This document shows positions 37,027 to 45,635 of a stretch of 64,000 nt of DNA, piece by piece (the stretch's first letter is position 1; every line of letters starts with the position of its first letter). A model generated the notes under the pieces. That model saw only the letters and a program-made list of their open reading frames with translations, was not told the origin of the DNA and searched no databases. A program made the position numbers and the translations under genes. The DNA comes from Pelotomaculum sp. UBA1371 (GTDB taxonomy: Bacteria > Bacillota > Desulfotomaculia > Desulfotomaculales > Pelotomaculaceae), in NCBI GenBank assembly GCA_002305915.1, contig DBRJ01000063.1, positions 58,864 to 122,863 on the forward strand. Reading direction: 5' to 3'.

Positions 37027-37740
37027 ATGCCAAAAATACTGGTGGTGGACGATGAGAAAAATATTCTGGAACTGGTCCGCTTTAATCTGGAACGGGAAGG
37101 ATATGAGGTATTAACTTCCCTGGACGGCGCCCGGGGTCTCGAATTGGCCCGCAGCGAAAATCCGGATTTAATTGTGCTTGATGTGATGCTCCCTGAGATT
37201 AGCGGCCTGGAGGTTTGCCGGGAACTGCACCTGGATCCCGCAACAAAGAAGATACCCATTATTATGCTCAGCGCCAGAGCCGATGAACTGGACCGGGTCC
37301 TGGGATTGGAAATGGGTGCCGATGATTACGTGACCAAGCCTTTCAGTCCCCGGGAGTTGGTGGCCAGGATTAAAGCAAGGCTGAGGCGGTCACGCAGGGG
37401 AGCAACAGGAGCTGAAGAAGCTTCGGAATCGCGTCTTGATTACGGGCGGATGGTCATAGACGAGGACCGGTTCGCTGTTTATGTAGATGGCGAAAAGCAG
37501 GAATTTACACCCAAAGAATTTGAACTGATCCGCTTCCTGGCCAGGCACCCCGGCAAGGTATTTTCCAGGGATCAGCTATTAGAGCAGGTTTGGGGTTATG
37601 ATTATGCTGGGGATTCCCGTACTGTAGACGTTCATATCCGGCATATCCGGCATAAACTGGAAAATCTACCGGAAGGAGAACAGGTCATAGAAACTGTGCG
37701 AGGGGTAGGTTATCGCTTTAAGGAGGGCTGGCGTTGCTAA
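37027..37740 (+). CDS. phoP: OmpR/PhoB-type response regulator
   Basis: Receiver domain with the acidic pair D8-D9, phosphoacceptor D52 (IVLDVMLPE) and the conserved lysine in DDYVTKPFSP, followed by a winged-helix DNA-binding domain (FTPKEFELIRFLARHPGKVFSR, about residues 145-235, ending TVRGVGYRF). ATG 37027 has AAAGGTGATGG upstream. The pair with the following kinase resembles PhoP-PhoR of Firmicutes, but which signal is sensed cannot be told, and the name is by similarity. The stop overlaps the kinase start. Confidence 0.88.
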   Translation: MPKILVVDDEKNILELVRFNLEREGYEVLTSLDGARGLELARSENPDLIVLDVMLPEISGLEVCRELHLDPATKKIPIIMLSARADELDRVLGLEMGADDYVTKPFSPRELVARIKARLRRSRRGATGAEEASESRLDYGRMVIDEDRFAVYVDGEKQEFTPKEFELIRFLARHPGKVFSRDQLLEQVWGYDYAGDSRTVDVHIRHIRHKLENLPEGEQVIETVRGVGYRFKEGWRC

Positions 37741-39146
37741 TCAAACTGGGTACTTTCTGGAGATTTGGCTGGAGGCCGATTGCCAGCTACTTTTTTCTCT
37801 TTCTGGTGTTTTTTGCCTTGACGCAGCTTACTTCCGATGAAAGGGTAAGTCTCTGGGGGGCGGCGGCTACTGCCTTTATCTGTTCCGCTATCCTTGCTTT
37901 GATTATGTATAAGCGTTTAATCAATCCCCTGGGTGAAATGGCTGAAATCGCCCAGGAGATGGCCAGGGGAAATTTGGATCAGGAGATCCGGAATTTCGCC
38001 CAGGACGAAATAGGCGACCTGGCCCGTTCCATAAACTATATGGCGAGGCAGCTGAAGAGCAATATTGAAAGTGTTATTTCGGAAAAAAACCGGATTCAGG
38101 CCATTTTGTCCAGTATAGCCGACGGTGTGATCGCCGTGGACAACTGGGGGAGGGTTATTCTGATTAACCCTGTGGTGGAAGAATTGTTTGGTATAGACAT
38201 GGCCTATAGTAAAGGAAAAAACATCCTTAGGGTGATTCGCAATTATGAACTGGAAAAAATGCTGAGCAAGGCTCTGGAAACCGGATGTCCTGTAGAAAAG
38301 CAAATTGAAATTTTAACGCCGGAGCCGCTGGTTTTCCGTGTCCATGTGACCCCCTTAAAGAATATCGGGGTGGAACACGGGGGGGCTGTGGCTGTACTCA
38401 AGGACGTCACAGAAAGAAAAAGAGTGGAAGAGATGCGCAGCGATTTTGTTGCCAATGTTTCCCATGAGCTGAGAACACCCCTGACTTCCATCCGGGGTTT
38501 TGCGGAGACGCTGCTGGACGGGGCCATTGATGAACCGAAACTGGCCAGGCAGTTCTTGGAGATTATGAACACAGAAACCGAGCGTCTGTCAAGGTTAATC
38601 GATGAACTACTAAACCTTTCCAAGATTGAAGACCGTAAGACCGTACCGAGCCTGCAGCTGTTAAAAATTGAAGATTTAATCCAGAGGACGGTTGCCATCC
38701 TGAAATCCCGGGCTCAGGAAAAAAATATTGAGATAAGTATTAGTTTGCCTGATAATCTTCCTCAGGTTCCTGGTGATCCCGATATGCTGAGCCAGGTTTT
38801 AATCAACCTCATCGATAATTCGGTCAGCTATACCCAGCCGGGAGGTAAAATTCAGATCCACGCTGCAGCCTGGGAAGATGAATTAAAGGTGGATGTGCAG
38901 GACAACGGTATCGGTATACCGCCGGAAAGCCTCTCCCGGGTTTTTGAAAGGTTCTACAGGGTGGATAAGGCGCGCTCCCGGGAGCAGGGGGGTACCGGCC
39001 TGGGACTTTCCATCGTCAAACATATAATTGATGCCCACCATGGAAGTGTTCAGGTAGAAAGCAAGGTCGGTGTGGGCAGCACGTTTTCCTTTGTTCTGCC
39101 TTTACACAAAACGGGCAGCAGCAAAACACTTCAGTATATGTTGTAA
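37734..39146 (+). CDS. phoR: PhoR-like sensor histidine kinase
   Basis: A 470-residue membrane kinase: two membrane segments close together (about residues 15-30 and 40-61) with almost no outside loop, a HAMP domain, a PAS domain (ILSSIADGVIAVD), then the H-box NVSHELRTPLTSIRGF with H244, and the ATPase N (LINLIDNSVSY), G1 (DNGIGIP) and G2 (GGTGLGLSIV) boxes. TTG 37734 overlaps the regulator stop and has AGGAGGG 7 bases upstream. The missing extracellular domain suggests sensing in the membrane or through the PAS domain. Confidence 0.92.
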   Translation: MLIKLGTFWRFGWRPIASYFFLFLVFFALTQLTSDERVSLWGAAATAFICSAILALIMYKRLINPLGEMAEIAQEMARGNLDQEIRNFAQDEIGDLARSINYMARQLKSNIESVISEKNRIQAILSSIADGVIAVDNWGRVILINPVVEELFGIDMAYSKGKNILRVIRNYELEKMLSKALETGCPVEKQIEILTPEPLVFRVHVTPLKNIGVEHGGAVAVLKDVTERKRVEEMRSDFVANVSHELRTPLTSIRGFAETLLDGAIDEPKLARQFLEIMNTETERLSRLIDELLNLSKIEDRKTVPSLQLLKIEDLIQRTVAILKSRAQEKNIEISISLPDNLPQVPGDPDMLSQVLINLIDNSVSYTQPGGKIQIHAAAWEDELKVDVQDNGIGIPPESLSRVFERFYRVDKARSREQGGTGLGLSIVKHIIDAHHGSVQVESKVGVGSTFSFVLPLHKTGSSKTLQYML

Positions 39147-39269
39147 TTTTCAAAAGGTCTTAAAAACTTGGATTTTTTTAAATTGAGCGCAGGCCATGAT
39201 CACGCAGGAATTAGCTTTCCGGCCGTCGAAATAAGATTCTACATTTGAAGTTAATATTTGGGGGAGTGA

Positions 39270-40223
39270 ATGAGAAAAGAAACCACTATTCCCATTTCGA
39301 GAAGGAGAAAACGCAGAACTCCTGACTCCTGCCTGCCTTACCTTGCTCTGGCGGTCCTGTTAATCTGCGGGGCCTTTATTGCCTGGGGACGCCTTGCTGT
39401 ATTATTATCTGGAGTACAGTTTCTTACCCAGCAGGAGATTTGCCAGACCGTCCTGCTGGAGGGCATCCTCGTTAAGGAAGAAATAGTAATCCGGTCCCCG
39501 GTCACAGGAAAAGTTCATTTTAAGGCAACTGATGGAAACCGTCTCGAAATGGGGGCGCCGGCAGCAGAAGTGGTGGCTGTAGAGGGCGGTGGGGCTTCGT
39601 ATAGATTGATTACACCTTCTGCGGGTATGTTTTGTACCCACCTGGACGGTCTTGAGAATGTTCTTTCTCCTGCTAATCTTGATGTATTGGATTTTTCCAG
39701 CCTTGAAAGAATAAGTCGCAAGCAAGTATTAGAAGGAGAGCGAGTGGAAAAGGGGCAGCCTGTATTTAAATTAATTGATAATCTTTCTGCCACATATTTA
39801 TACACGGAGACTTCAAAGACGGACTTTCCGGTTCAACTAAAGGAAGGGTCCAATTGGTTTAAAGCAACATGGAATGACCTTCCCCTGATGGTTAAGACTT
39901 ATAGTATTGTAGAGAAAGGGGACAGGTGGGAAGGGTTGTTTCAATTGTCCGGTTTTCCGGACGAACTGGTTCACAACCGGCAGGTAAGTTTGAAGATCAT
40001 TTCAGTCCGGCTTGCAGGATTCCTGGTACCGCAGTATGCTGTTGTTTACCGGGACGAAACGCCCGGTATATATCTGGCTGTTAAGAAAAGAGCCCAGTGG
40101 GTTCCTGTCAAGGTTGAGGGTGAGTTACAGGGAAAGGTGGCTATTTCCGGCAGGGGATTGGGTGAGGACACCCGGTATGTGAGCAACCCCTTGCTGGTCC
40201 GGGATGGGAGCCTGGTGGAATAA
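39270..40223 (+). CDS. HlyD-like membrane protein of the ylmE-sepF neighbourhood
   Basis: A 317-residue protein with a very basic N-terminus (SRRRKRRTP), one membrane segment (about residues 24-46) and an outside part with lipoyl/barrel-sandwich features seen in HlyD-type adaptors (GILVKEEIVIRSPVTGKV at about 66-83, later ERVEKGQPVFKLID). No transporter or ABC exporter gene is beside it, which is unusual for a true adaptor. Related proteins are found next to yggS-sepF in other Peptococcaceae, so a role at the septum is conceivable but unproved. The yggS start follows after 14 bases. Confidence 0.7.
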   Translation: MRKETTIPISRRRKRRTPDSCLPYLALAVLLICGAFIAWGRLAVLLSGVQFLTQQEICQTVLLEGILVKEEIVIRSPVTGKVHFKATDGNRLEMGAPAAEVVAVEGGGASYRLITPSAGMFCTHLDGLENVLSPANLDVLDFSSLERISRKQVLEGERVEKGQPVFKLIDNLSATYLYTETSKTDFPVQLKEGSNWFKATWNDLPLMVKTYSIVEKGDRWEGLFQLSGFPDELVHNRQVSLKIISVRLAGFLVPQYAVVYRDETPGIYLAVKKRAQWVPVKVEGELQGKVAISGRGLGEDTRYVSNPLLVRDGSLVE

Positions 40224-40237
40224 AGGGGCGAGGTAGA

Positions 40238-40918
40238 TTGAATGTCCTGGACAACCTTAACCGGGTGCGCCGGCAAATCGCTGCAACCGCCCTGCGTGCA
40301 GGCCGCGACCCGGCTCAGGTGAAGCTGGTAGCGGTTACCAAAACAGTTCCGGTGGAAATCATCAGGGAGATGCTCACCCTGGGTTTGGATAGCCTGGGGG
40401 AGAACAGGGCGCAGGAATTGCTGTCCAAGTACAAGGAGTTGCCCCCTGGTGTGGAGTGGCATTTTATTGGTCGCCTGCAAACTAATAAAGTCAAAAAAAT
40501 AATTGATAAAGTCAGCTTAATCCATTCCCTGGACCGCTGGTCCCTGGCTCTGGAAATTAGCCGGGCGGCCTGCGAAAAGGGCCTGACTGCCCGGGTCCTG
40601 GTGCAGGTTAACGCATCAGGTGAAAAGACAAAATCCGGCTTACACCTTCAGGAAGTGGAGGAGTTTGTGACTGAGGCAAGCCGCCTGCCGGGTTTGGAAA
40701 TATGCGGCTTGATGACCATTGCGCCCTGGACTGAAAACCCGGAGGATGTACGCCCGGTCTTCAGGCAGGTGAGGGACTTGAGCCTGCGGCTACAGCACAA
40801 TCTGAAAGCCAGAATGGACTGCCTGTCCATGGGCATGAGCGGTGACTATGAAGTAGCCCTGGAAGAAGGCGCCAACGTCCTGCGGATCGGAACGGCAATT
40901 TTTGGCCGGCGGGTTTAA
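40238..40918 (+). CDS. yggS: pyridoxal phosphate homeostasis protein (YggS/YlmE family)
   Basis: Alanine-racemase-like TIM barrel that binds pyridoxal 5'-phosphate and keeps its free level in balance, without known catalytic turnover. VKLVAVTKTVP holds the lysine that binds the cofactor; GENRAQELLSK, WHFIGRLQTNK, LVQVNASGEKTKSG and SMGMSGDYEVAL are family signatures. Length is 226. TTG 40238 follows GCGAGGT. B. subtilis ylmE stands at the same position before sepF. Confidence 0.95.
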   Translation: MNVLDNLNRVRRQIAATALRAGRDPAQVKLVAVTKTVPVEIIREMLTLGLDSLGENRAQELLSKYKELPPGVEWHFIGRLQTNKVKKIIDKVSLIHSLDRWSLALEISRAACEKGLTARVLVQVNASGEKTKSGLHLQEVEEFVTEASRLPGLEICGLMTIAPWTENPEDVRPVFRQVRDLSLRLQHNLKARMDCLSMGMSGDYEVALEEGANVLRIGTAIFGRRV

Positions 40919-41009
40919 GAAAACCTTGGTGAAGAAGGTCTGGATTCTCCTTAAAAAGAGACTTTCCATTAAAGGCATGTAGAGCATAAATACAAGGAGG
41001 GACGAGCCT

Positions 41010-41477
41010 ATGGCCGTGAAGCTTGTTGATAAAGTACTCAGCTTCATGGGATTTGAAGAAGAGGCTGTGGAGGAAGACACTAAATTCAACCGGGAAGAAG
41101 AACCGGAAGAGCAGCCCTGGCGCCGGAAAAGGGACAGGTTCAGGGAAAAGGAAAAGGAGACGGGCTCTGTTGTAAGCCTCCCGGTCCAGCGCCAGGTGCG
41201 GGTTGTGGTAGTGGAGCCCAAGGTGTTTGACGAAGTTAAGGATATTGCCGAAAATCTCAAAAACAGGCGCCCGGTTATTGTTAATCTGGAACAGGCTACT
41301 CCGGAACTGGCCAGACGGGTGGTAGATTTTGTGATGGGGGCGTCCTATGCGTTGAACGGGAGTCAGCAAAAAGTAGGCAGCGGAATATTTCTTTTCGTCC
41401 CGAGCAATATGGATATATCCAGCGAACTAAAGGAACAGGGCAGGGAAAAAGGGATGTTTTCCTGGATGCGTACATAA
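41010..41477 (+). CDS. sepF: cell division protein SepF
   Basis: Z-ring protein that bundles FtsZ filaments and anchors them through an N-terminal amphipathic helix (AVKLVDKVLSFMGF). An acidic, charged linker follows, then the SepF core (about residues 68-148: VVEPKVFDEVKDIAENLKN, RRVVDFVMGASYAL, FLFVPSNMDIS). Length is 155. ATG 41010 follows AAGGAGGGA. Its target sequence is the FtsZ C-terminus seen at about 25.26 kb. Confidence 0.95.
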   Translation: MAVKLVDKVLSFMGFEEEAVEEDTKFNREEEPEEQPWRRKRDRFREKEKETGSVVSLPVQRQVRVVVVEPKVFDEVKDIAENLKNRRPVIVNLEQATPELARRVVDFVMGASYALNGSQQKVGSGIFLFVPSNMDISSELKEQGREKGMFSWMRT

Positions 41478-41497
41478 TGTCATAAGGAGGTGGTACT

Positions 41498-42316
41498 GTG
41501 CCCCTAAAGGGTCAGAAAATTGGTTTTCTGGGCGCTGGGGTCATGGCGGAAGCCTTAATCTCCGGCCTGCTTAAAGCTGGTCTGGTATCGCCTGCCGGGC
41601 TTATTGCCTGCGATGTCAACACCGGGCGGCTGGAGCTCCTCAAAGGAAAATATCTGATTGAAACAACGGTTGCTAACCAGGAGCTGATTAAACAGGCGGA
41701 TCTGGTTATCCTTGCCGTCAAGCCACCTGTCGTCGTGCCGCTGTTAAAAGAAACTGCCCGGGCCTGGGGTTCGGGTCAAACCCTGATTTCAATTGCAGCG
41801 GGTATCACCACCGGAACAATCGAATCATGCCTGGAAAGACCGGTACAGGTGGTACGGGTAATGCCCAATACGCCCTGCCTTGTTGGAGAAGGGGCCAGCG
41901 CAGTCAGTGCCGGCAGCAAAGCCTCCAGGGAGAGCGTCAACAGGGCGCTGGCTATTTTTACAGCGGTGGGAAAAGCAGTGGAAGTTCCCGAAGCACTCCT
42001 TGATTGTGTAACAGGCTTGAGCGGCAGCGGTCCGGGTTATATGTATCTGATCCTGGAGGGGTTGATTGACGGAGCAGTGAGGCAGGGCTTGCCAAGGGAT
42101 GTGGCCAGGCTTTTAATTACTCAAACAATGCTGGGCTCCGCTAAAATGGTCCTTGATACCGGGGAGCACCCTGCCAGGTTAAAGGATATGGTGACTACAC
42201 CGGGGGGAACTACCATAGCCGGGTTGTATGCCCTGGAAGAAGGATCTTTAAGAGCGCTGCTGATGAAAGCAGTCGCCGATGCCTCCCGCCGCTCGCGGGA
42301 GCTTTCCGGGAAATAA
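41498..42316 (+). CDS. proC: pyrroline-5-carboxylate reductase
   Basis: Reduces pyrroline-5-carboxylate to proline with NAD(P)H. The N-terminal Rossmann motif IGFLGAGVMAEALISG, VRVMPNTPCLVGEGAS and DMVTTPGGTTIAGLYALE near the end are typical. Length is 272. GTG 41498 has AAGGAGGT upstream. proC is also found between sepF and yggT in a number of clostridia and cyanobacteria. Confidence 0.96.
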   Translation: MPLKGQKIGFLGAGVMAEALISGLLKAGLVSPAGLIACDVNTGRLELLKGKYLIETTVANQELIKQADLVILAVKPPVVVPLLKETARAWGSGQTLISIAAGITTGTIESCLERPVQVVRVMPNTPCLVGEGASAVSAGSKASRESVNRALAIFTAVGKAVEVPEALLDCVTGLSGSGPGYMYLILEGLIDGAVRQGLPRDVARLLITQTMLGSAKMVLDTGEHPARLKDMVTTPGGTTIAGLYALEEGSLRALLMKAVADASRRSRELSGK

Positions 42317-42349
42317 CCGGGCCGGTCATCAGGGCCCGGGAGTCTAATT

Positions 42350-42628
42350 GTGGGGTGGATTATGGGTATTGTTGTTACAGCGATAGATGTTGCTTTTCAG
42401 GTTTATACCTGGCTGTTAATCATTCGAATCCTTCTTTCCTGGTTTCCCCGCCTTAATCCGTATCACCCGGTGATCCGGTTTATCTATGAAATCACGGAGC
42501 CCTTTCTTGTGCTTTTCAGGCGGGTTATTCCTCCTATCGGAGCTGTTGATTTCTCCCCGATTATTGCTTTTTTCGTCCTGCAGTTAATCAGGCAGGTTAT
42601 CGTTGGAATTCTCTGGAGGATTCTGTGA
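42350..42628 (+). CDS. yggT: YggT family membrane protein (YlmG)
   Basis: A 92-residue membrane protein with two membrane segments flanking a conserved loop (LLSWFPRLNPYHPVIRFIYE, EPFLVLFRRVIPP) and a final helix. YggT/YlmG proteins affect division or nucleoid and ion behaviour, but no reaction is known. GTG 42350 has GGGAG 7 bases upstream; ATG 42362 with GGGGTGGA is a good alternative. The stop overlaps the ylmH start. Confidence 0.92.
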   Translation: MGWIMGIVVTAIDVAFQVYTWLLIIRILLSWFPRLNPYHPVIRFIYEITEPFLVLFRRVIPPIGAVDFSPIIAFFVLQLIRQVIVGILWRIL

Positions 42629-43416
42629 AGCCGGATCGCAAGAAGTTGCTGGAACGTGCCCGGAACGGAGAGGAAAGAGCTTTGTTTAACAGGGCCTTGG
42701 ATCTGGGAGAAGCCGTGTTGACCAGCGGAGTGACCCAGTTAACCGGTTTTTACGACCCGTATCGCGCGGGTCTTATCATTTCCCTGAGCAAGGCGCTTCC
42801 AGGGCTGGCCGCCACGCCGGCGGGCGGTTATAAGGGCGCTGAAAGGGTGTGCCTGGCTCTTCATCCCGTTGGTGTTGAACCCCTCTGGACAGATTATGAC
42901 TTCGCTTTAATCGCGATAAAAGGTAACTTTGAAAGAGCTGGAGTCAAATACCGCGATGTTCAGGGAGCACTTATGGGACTGGGCTTGAAGCGGGAGAAGT
43001 TTGGGGATATCCGGCTTTCAGATGGGGAGGCGCAAGTCGTCACTACGGGGGATGTTGCGCCCTATGTGGCTGCGAACCTGAACAAGGTCGGCCGGGTTAG
43101 GGTAGTGGTGGAGATCACAACTTGTGAGGGTTTACGGCCACCGGAGCATCCCTTCAAGGAAATCAAGGCAACTGTTTCCTCCCTTCGCCTGGATTCTGTC
43201 GCTGCGGCTTGTTTTTCTACTTCCCGCAGCAAAATTGTCCGGGATATTGAGGCTGAACAATTGAGTGTAAACTGGCAAGTCTGTTCTGATCCTGCAACGC
43301 CGGTCGGCGAGGGAGATACTATTTCTGCCCGCGGTCGTGGACGGGCAGTGGTAGCCGGTGTTAAAGGTCCGCTCAAAAGCGGACGCATGGGTGTTGTCAT
43401 AAATAAATACGTTTAG
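42625..43416 (+). CDS. ylmH: YlmH, S4-domain RNA-binding protein
   Basis: A 263-residue protein: an N-terminal YlmH domain (LTGFYDPYRAGLI, LALHPVG, LGDI-like FGDIRL) and a C-terminal S4 RNA-binding domain (about residues 185-255, with STSRSKIVRDIEAEQLSVNW). It binds ribosomes and is linked to ribosome-associated quality control in B. subtilis. GTG 42625 overlaps the yggT stop (GTGA). Place between yggT and divIVA is the standard one. Confidence 0.93.
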   Translation: MKPDRKKLLERARNGEERALFNRALDLGEAVLTSGVTQLTGFYDPYRAGLIISLSKALPGLAATPAGGYKGAERVCLALHPVGVEPLWTDYDFALIAIKGNFERAGVKYRDVQGALMGLGLKREKFGDIRLSDGEAQVVTTGDVAPYVAANLNKVGRVRVVVEITTCEGLRPPEHPFKEIKATVSSLRLDSVAAACFSTSRSKIVRDIEAEQLSVNWQVCSDPATPVGEGDTISARGRGRAVVAGVKGPLKSGRMGVVINKYV

Positions 43417-43506
43417 CGTTTTTCTGAAATTTATATAATGATTAAAATGAAGACAAGCCTATTCCCATAGTGGTTAGATTGGACAGGTATTAACGAGGTG
43501 AAAAGC

Positions 43507-44067
43507 GTGTTAACACCGATAGATATTCAAAAAAAGGAATTCAGTCGCAAATTCCGTGGTTATAGTGATGAGGAAGTAGATATCTTTATGGATCAGATTA
43601 CCCAGGATTATGAAAAGCTTTTCCGGGAGAATCAGGATTTGAAGGATCAGCTGGAGCAGGTCAACAAAAATGTAGCCCACTATCAGGAAATTGAGGAAGT
43701 GCTTAAAAACACCATGATTCTTGCTCAGAAAAACGCCGAGGATATCAGGCAGAATACGGAAAAGGAAGCACAATTGCTGATAGATAAGGCCAGGATCGAG
43801 GCGGACCGTATAACCAGGGAGTCCGAGCAGGAAGCAGCCGCAATTTTGCAGGAGGCAGAGCGGCGTGCCGGCGATTTGATTGCGGAGGCGGAACGTAAAG
43901 TTTCGGTCATATTTGAAGAATATCACCGTCTGGAAAGTCAGGCTCAGATTTTTAAAATGCGGTTCCGTTCTTTTCTGGAAACCCAGTTGAAAATTTTGGA
44001 GGGTGAGCACGAAGAGACTCCTTTTGAAAGAGAGGAGCCGGCAGAAGAAGAGGAAAGCCTGGATTAA
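43507..44067 (+). CDS. divIVA: cell pole and septum protein DivIVA
   Basis: Coiled-coil protein that senses negative membrane curvature at poles and septa. The N-terminal LTPIDIQKKEFSRKFRGYSDEEVD (first 22 residues) is the membrane-binding lipid domain; the rest is nearly all coiled coil with an acidic tail. GTG 43507 gives the family start MLTPIDI and has GAGGTG 6 bases upstream; a GTG nine bases earlier is part of that site. Length is 186. In spore formers DivIVA also helps to fix the chromosome origin at the pole. Confidence 0.95.
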   Translation: MLTPIDIQKKEFSRKFRGYSDEEVDIFMDQITQDYEKLFRENQDLKDQLEQVNKNVAHYQEIEEVLKNTMILAQKNAEDIRQNTEKEAQLLIDKARIEADRITRESEQEAAAILQEAERRAGDLIAEAERKVSVIFEEYHRLESQAQIFKMRFRSFLETQLKILEGEHEETPFEREEPAEEEESLD

Positions 44068-44124
44068 AACCTGCTTTTTCGCGGAATGGACAAAAACAGC
44101 AGGCCGGCCGGAGGGGGGCAGGGT

Positions 44125-44763
44125 TTGAAGAACATTTTCAATAAGCTTGCGGGGCGGCGACCCAGGATTCAAAATGAATATGAGTATCAGGTTTTTGCTG
44201 TGCTCCTTCCGCTTATTCAAAAACAGGATCAGCTTTACATATTATTTGAAGTCAGAGCCGGCAATTTAAGGCGGCAGCCCGGGGAAATCTGTTTCCCGGG
44301 CGGCAGGGTGGAGCTCTGGGAGATGGCCCGGCCCCATACTGCGGCTGTCCGGGAAACAGTCGAAGAACTGGGCATCCGGCAGGAACAGGTGGTCTTAATC
44401 GGACCCCTGGACTACCTGGTCAACCCCCACGGGACTCTGATTTATCCGTACCTGGGTGTAATTGAGGATTATCAGGACGTTACTCCCAACCCGGCAGAAG
44501 TTGAGGAAATTTTTCTGGCCCCTTTGGAGTACTTCATGCTCAATCCACCCTCTAAAAGCAGTCTGGAGGTAGTAACACGCTATGCGCCGGACTTCCCCTT
44601 TCATAAAGTACCGGAGTCCTACCAAAAAGAAGGTGCCCGGCAGGGAAGCTTTACCGTGTATTTTTATGAATACGGCGGGCGTTTTATCTGGGGTATGACG
44701 GCAAGGATTTTATACAACCTGGTTAACATTTGCTGTCCGGAAGTGCCGGCGCGGCAGCCATGA
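44125..44763 (+). CDS. Nudix hydrolase, CoA pyrophosphatase (NudL) like
   Basis: A Nudix-fold protein with ICFPGGRVE followed by RETVEELGI, which together make up the Nudix box with its metal-binding glutamates. The upstream RRQPGEICFPGG resembles the NuCoA motif of CoA pyrophosphatases. TTG 44125 has GGAGGGG about 7 bases upstream; ATG 44086 lacks a site but would give 225 residues instead of 212. The reading frame stops at TGA 44761 but continues open for 20 further codons with protein-like character (see findings). It lies between divIVA and yggU. Confidence 0.82.
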   Translation: MKNIFNKLAGRRPRIQNEYEYQVFAVLLPLIQKQDQLYILFEVRAGNLRRQPGEICFPGGRVELWEMARPHTAAVRETVEELGIRQEQVVLIGPLDYLVNPHGTLIYPYLGVIEDYQDVTPNPAEVEEIFLAPLEYFMLNPPSKSSLEVVTRYAPDFPFHKVPESYQKEGARQGSFTVYFYEYGGRFIWGMTARILYNLVNICCPEVPARQP

Positions 44764-44866
44764 GCAGAATCAGGAACGGAGCTGCTGTTTGAACTGATTG
44801 ACGCCGGGGTAAGGAAACTTGAAGCAGGACTACCATAGGTTTAACGGTAGCGGGAGTTGAAAAAAC

Positions 44867-45154
44867 ATGCTCAATATCCGGGAAGATAAAAACGGTGTTG
44901 TTTTCAAGGTAAGGGTGCAACCGCGTTCTTCTAAAAACCAGATCGCAGGTTTGTTTGATGACTCGCTAAAGGTTCGTTTAACCGCCCCCCCGGTGGAGGG
45001 AGAGGCCAATGAGGCCTGCTGTGCTTTTTTGGCCAAAGTACTGGCGGTGCCCCGCTTGCGGGTGGAAATCGCAGCGGGTCAAAGCAGCCGTAATAAACTG
45101 GTCCGTGTGGAGGGTCTGAACATAGAACAGGTTTTAAAGGCTTTGGGCTTATAA
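44867..45154 (+). CDS. yggU: YggU/DUF167 family protein
   Basis: A 95-residue member of the DUF167 family: VQPRSSKNQIAGL, LKVRLTAPPVEGEANEA and AGQSSRNKLVRVEG are the conserved blocks. Structures exist but no function is known. A GGGAG site precedes ATG 44867. It is near yggT and yggS in many bacteria. Confidence 0.93.
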   Translation: MLNIREDKNGVVFKVRVQPRSSKNQIAGLFDDSLKVRLTAPPVEGEANEACCAFLAKVLAVPRLRVEIAAGQSSRNKLVRVEGLNIEQVLKALGL

Positions 45155-45204
45155 AGGTACGGGCGTTCTTGGTTCGGAGCCGGGTGTTTTTAAGGGTCTC
45201 CAAG

Positions 45205-45233
45205 TTGACTGAACCGGTATCTTTCTATATAAT
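45205..45233 (+). promoter_or_regulatory. sigma-A type promoter for ileS
   Basis: TTGACT (45205-45210), 17 bases and TATAAT (45228-45233). It places the transcript start near 45240, at the head of the T-box leader. Confidence 0.88.
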
Positions 45234-45239
45234 ATTGCC

Positions 45240-45530
45240 TGTTAGAGCATATTCCCACCTGCCTGTGAACGGGGGGAGTAGACGGGGTGGTCCGTTTAAG
45301 AGAGCCTGGACAAGGTGCGAGCCGGGTACGGAGAACCGTCGAAAATCACCCGGGAGGCGCCGTCTGAAACCTTGCTGTGGGATTAAGAAGGGCCGGCTTG
45401 CCACCGTTATCGGGCGCGAAGCGGCTGGTTTTTGACAGAGAGCGTATCTCAAGCCTTTGCCTTAAAGACCAGCAGTTAGGGTGGTACCGCGGGTCTTCAA
45501 TCCCGTCCCTTGGGGGACGGGATTTTTGCA
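45240..45530 (+). promoter_or_regulatory. T-box riboswitch, isoleucine specific
   Basis: The T-box sequence AGGGTGGTACCGCG is perfect at 45478-45491. The Stem I AG-bulge region lies near 45328-45340, and the specifier loop reads GAAAATCACC with ATC (Ile) at 45345-45347, matching ileS downstream. The terminator is CCCGTCCC (45502-45509) with GGGACGGG (45514-45521) and five T. Uncharged tRNA-Ile would pair with the specifier and T-box to form the antiterminator. Confidence 0.96.
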
Positions 45531-45635
45531 TTAGAAATTATTAACCCGCCCGAACACCGGCAAGGTGATTTGTTCGTAATTAGCCGGCCGGATTCATTAT
45601 TCATTAAATCATTAATAAGCGAGGTGTCTAAAGCA

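Noticed and set aside
45510..45635. Longer ileS start at 45510
   Set aside because: It lies inside the T-box terminator; family alignment and GAGGTG support TTG 45636.
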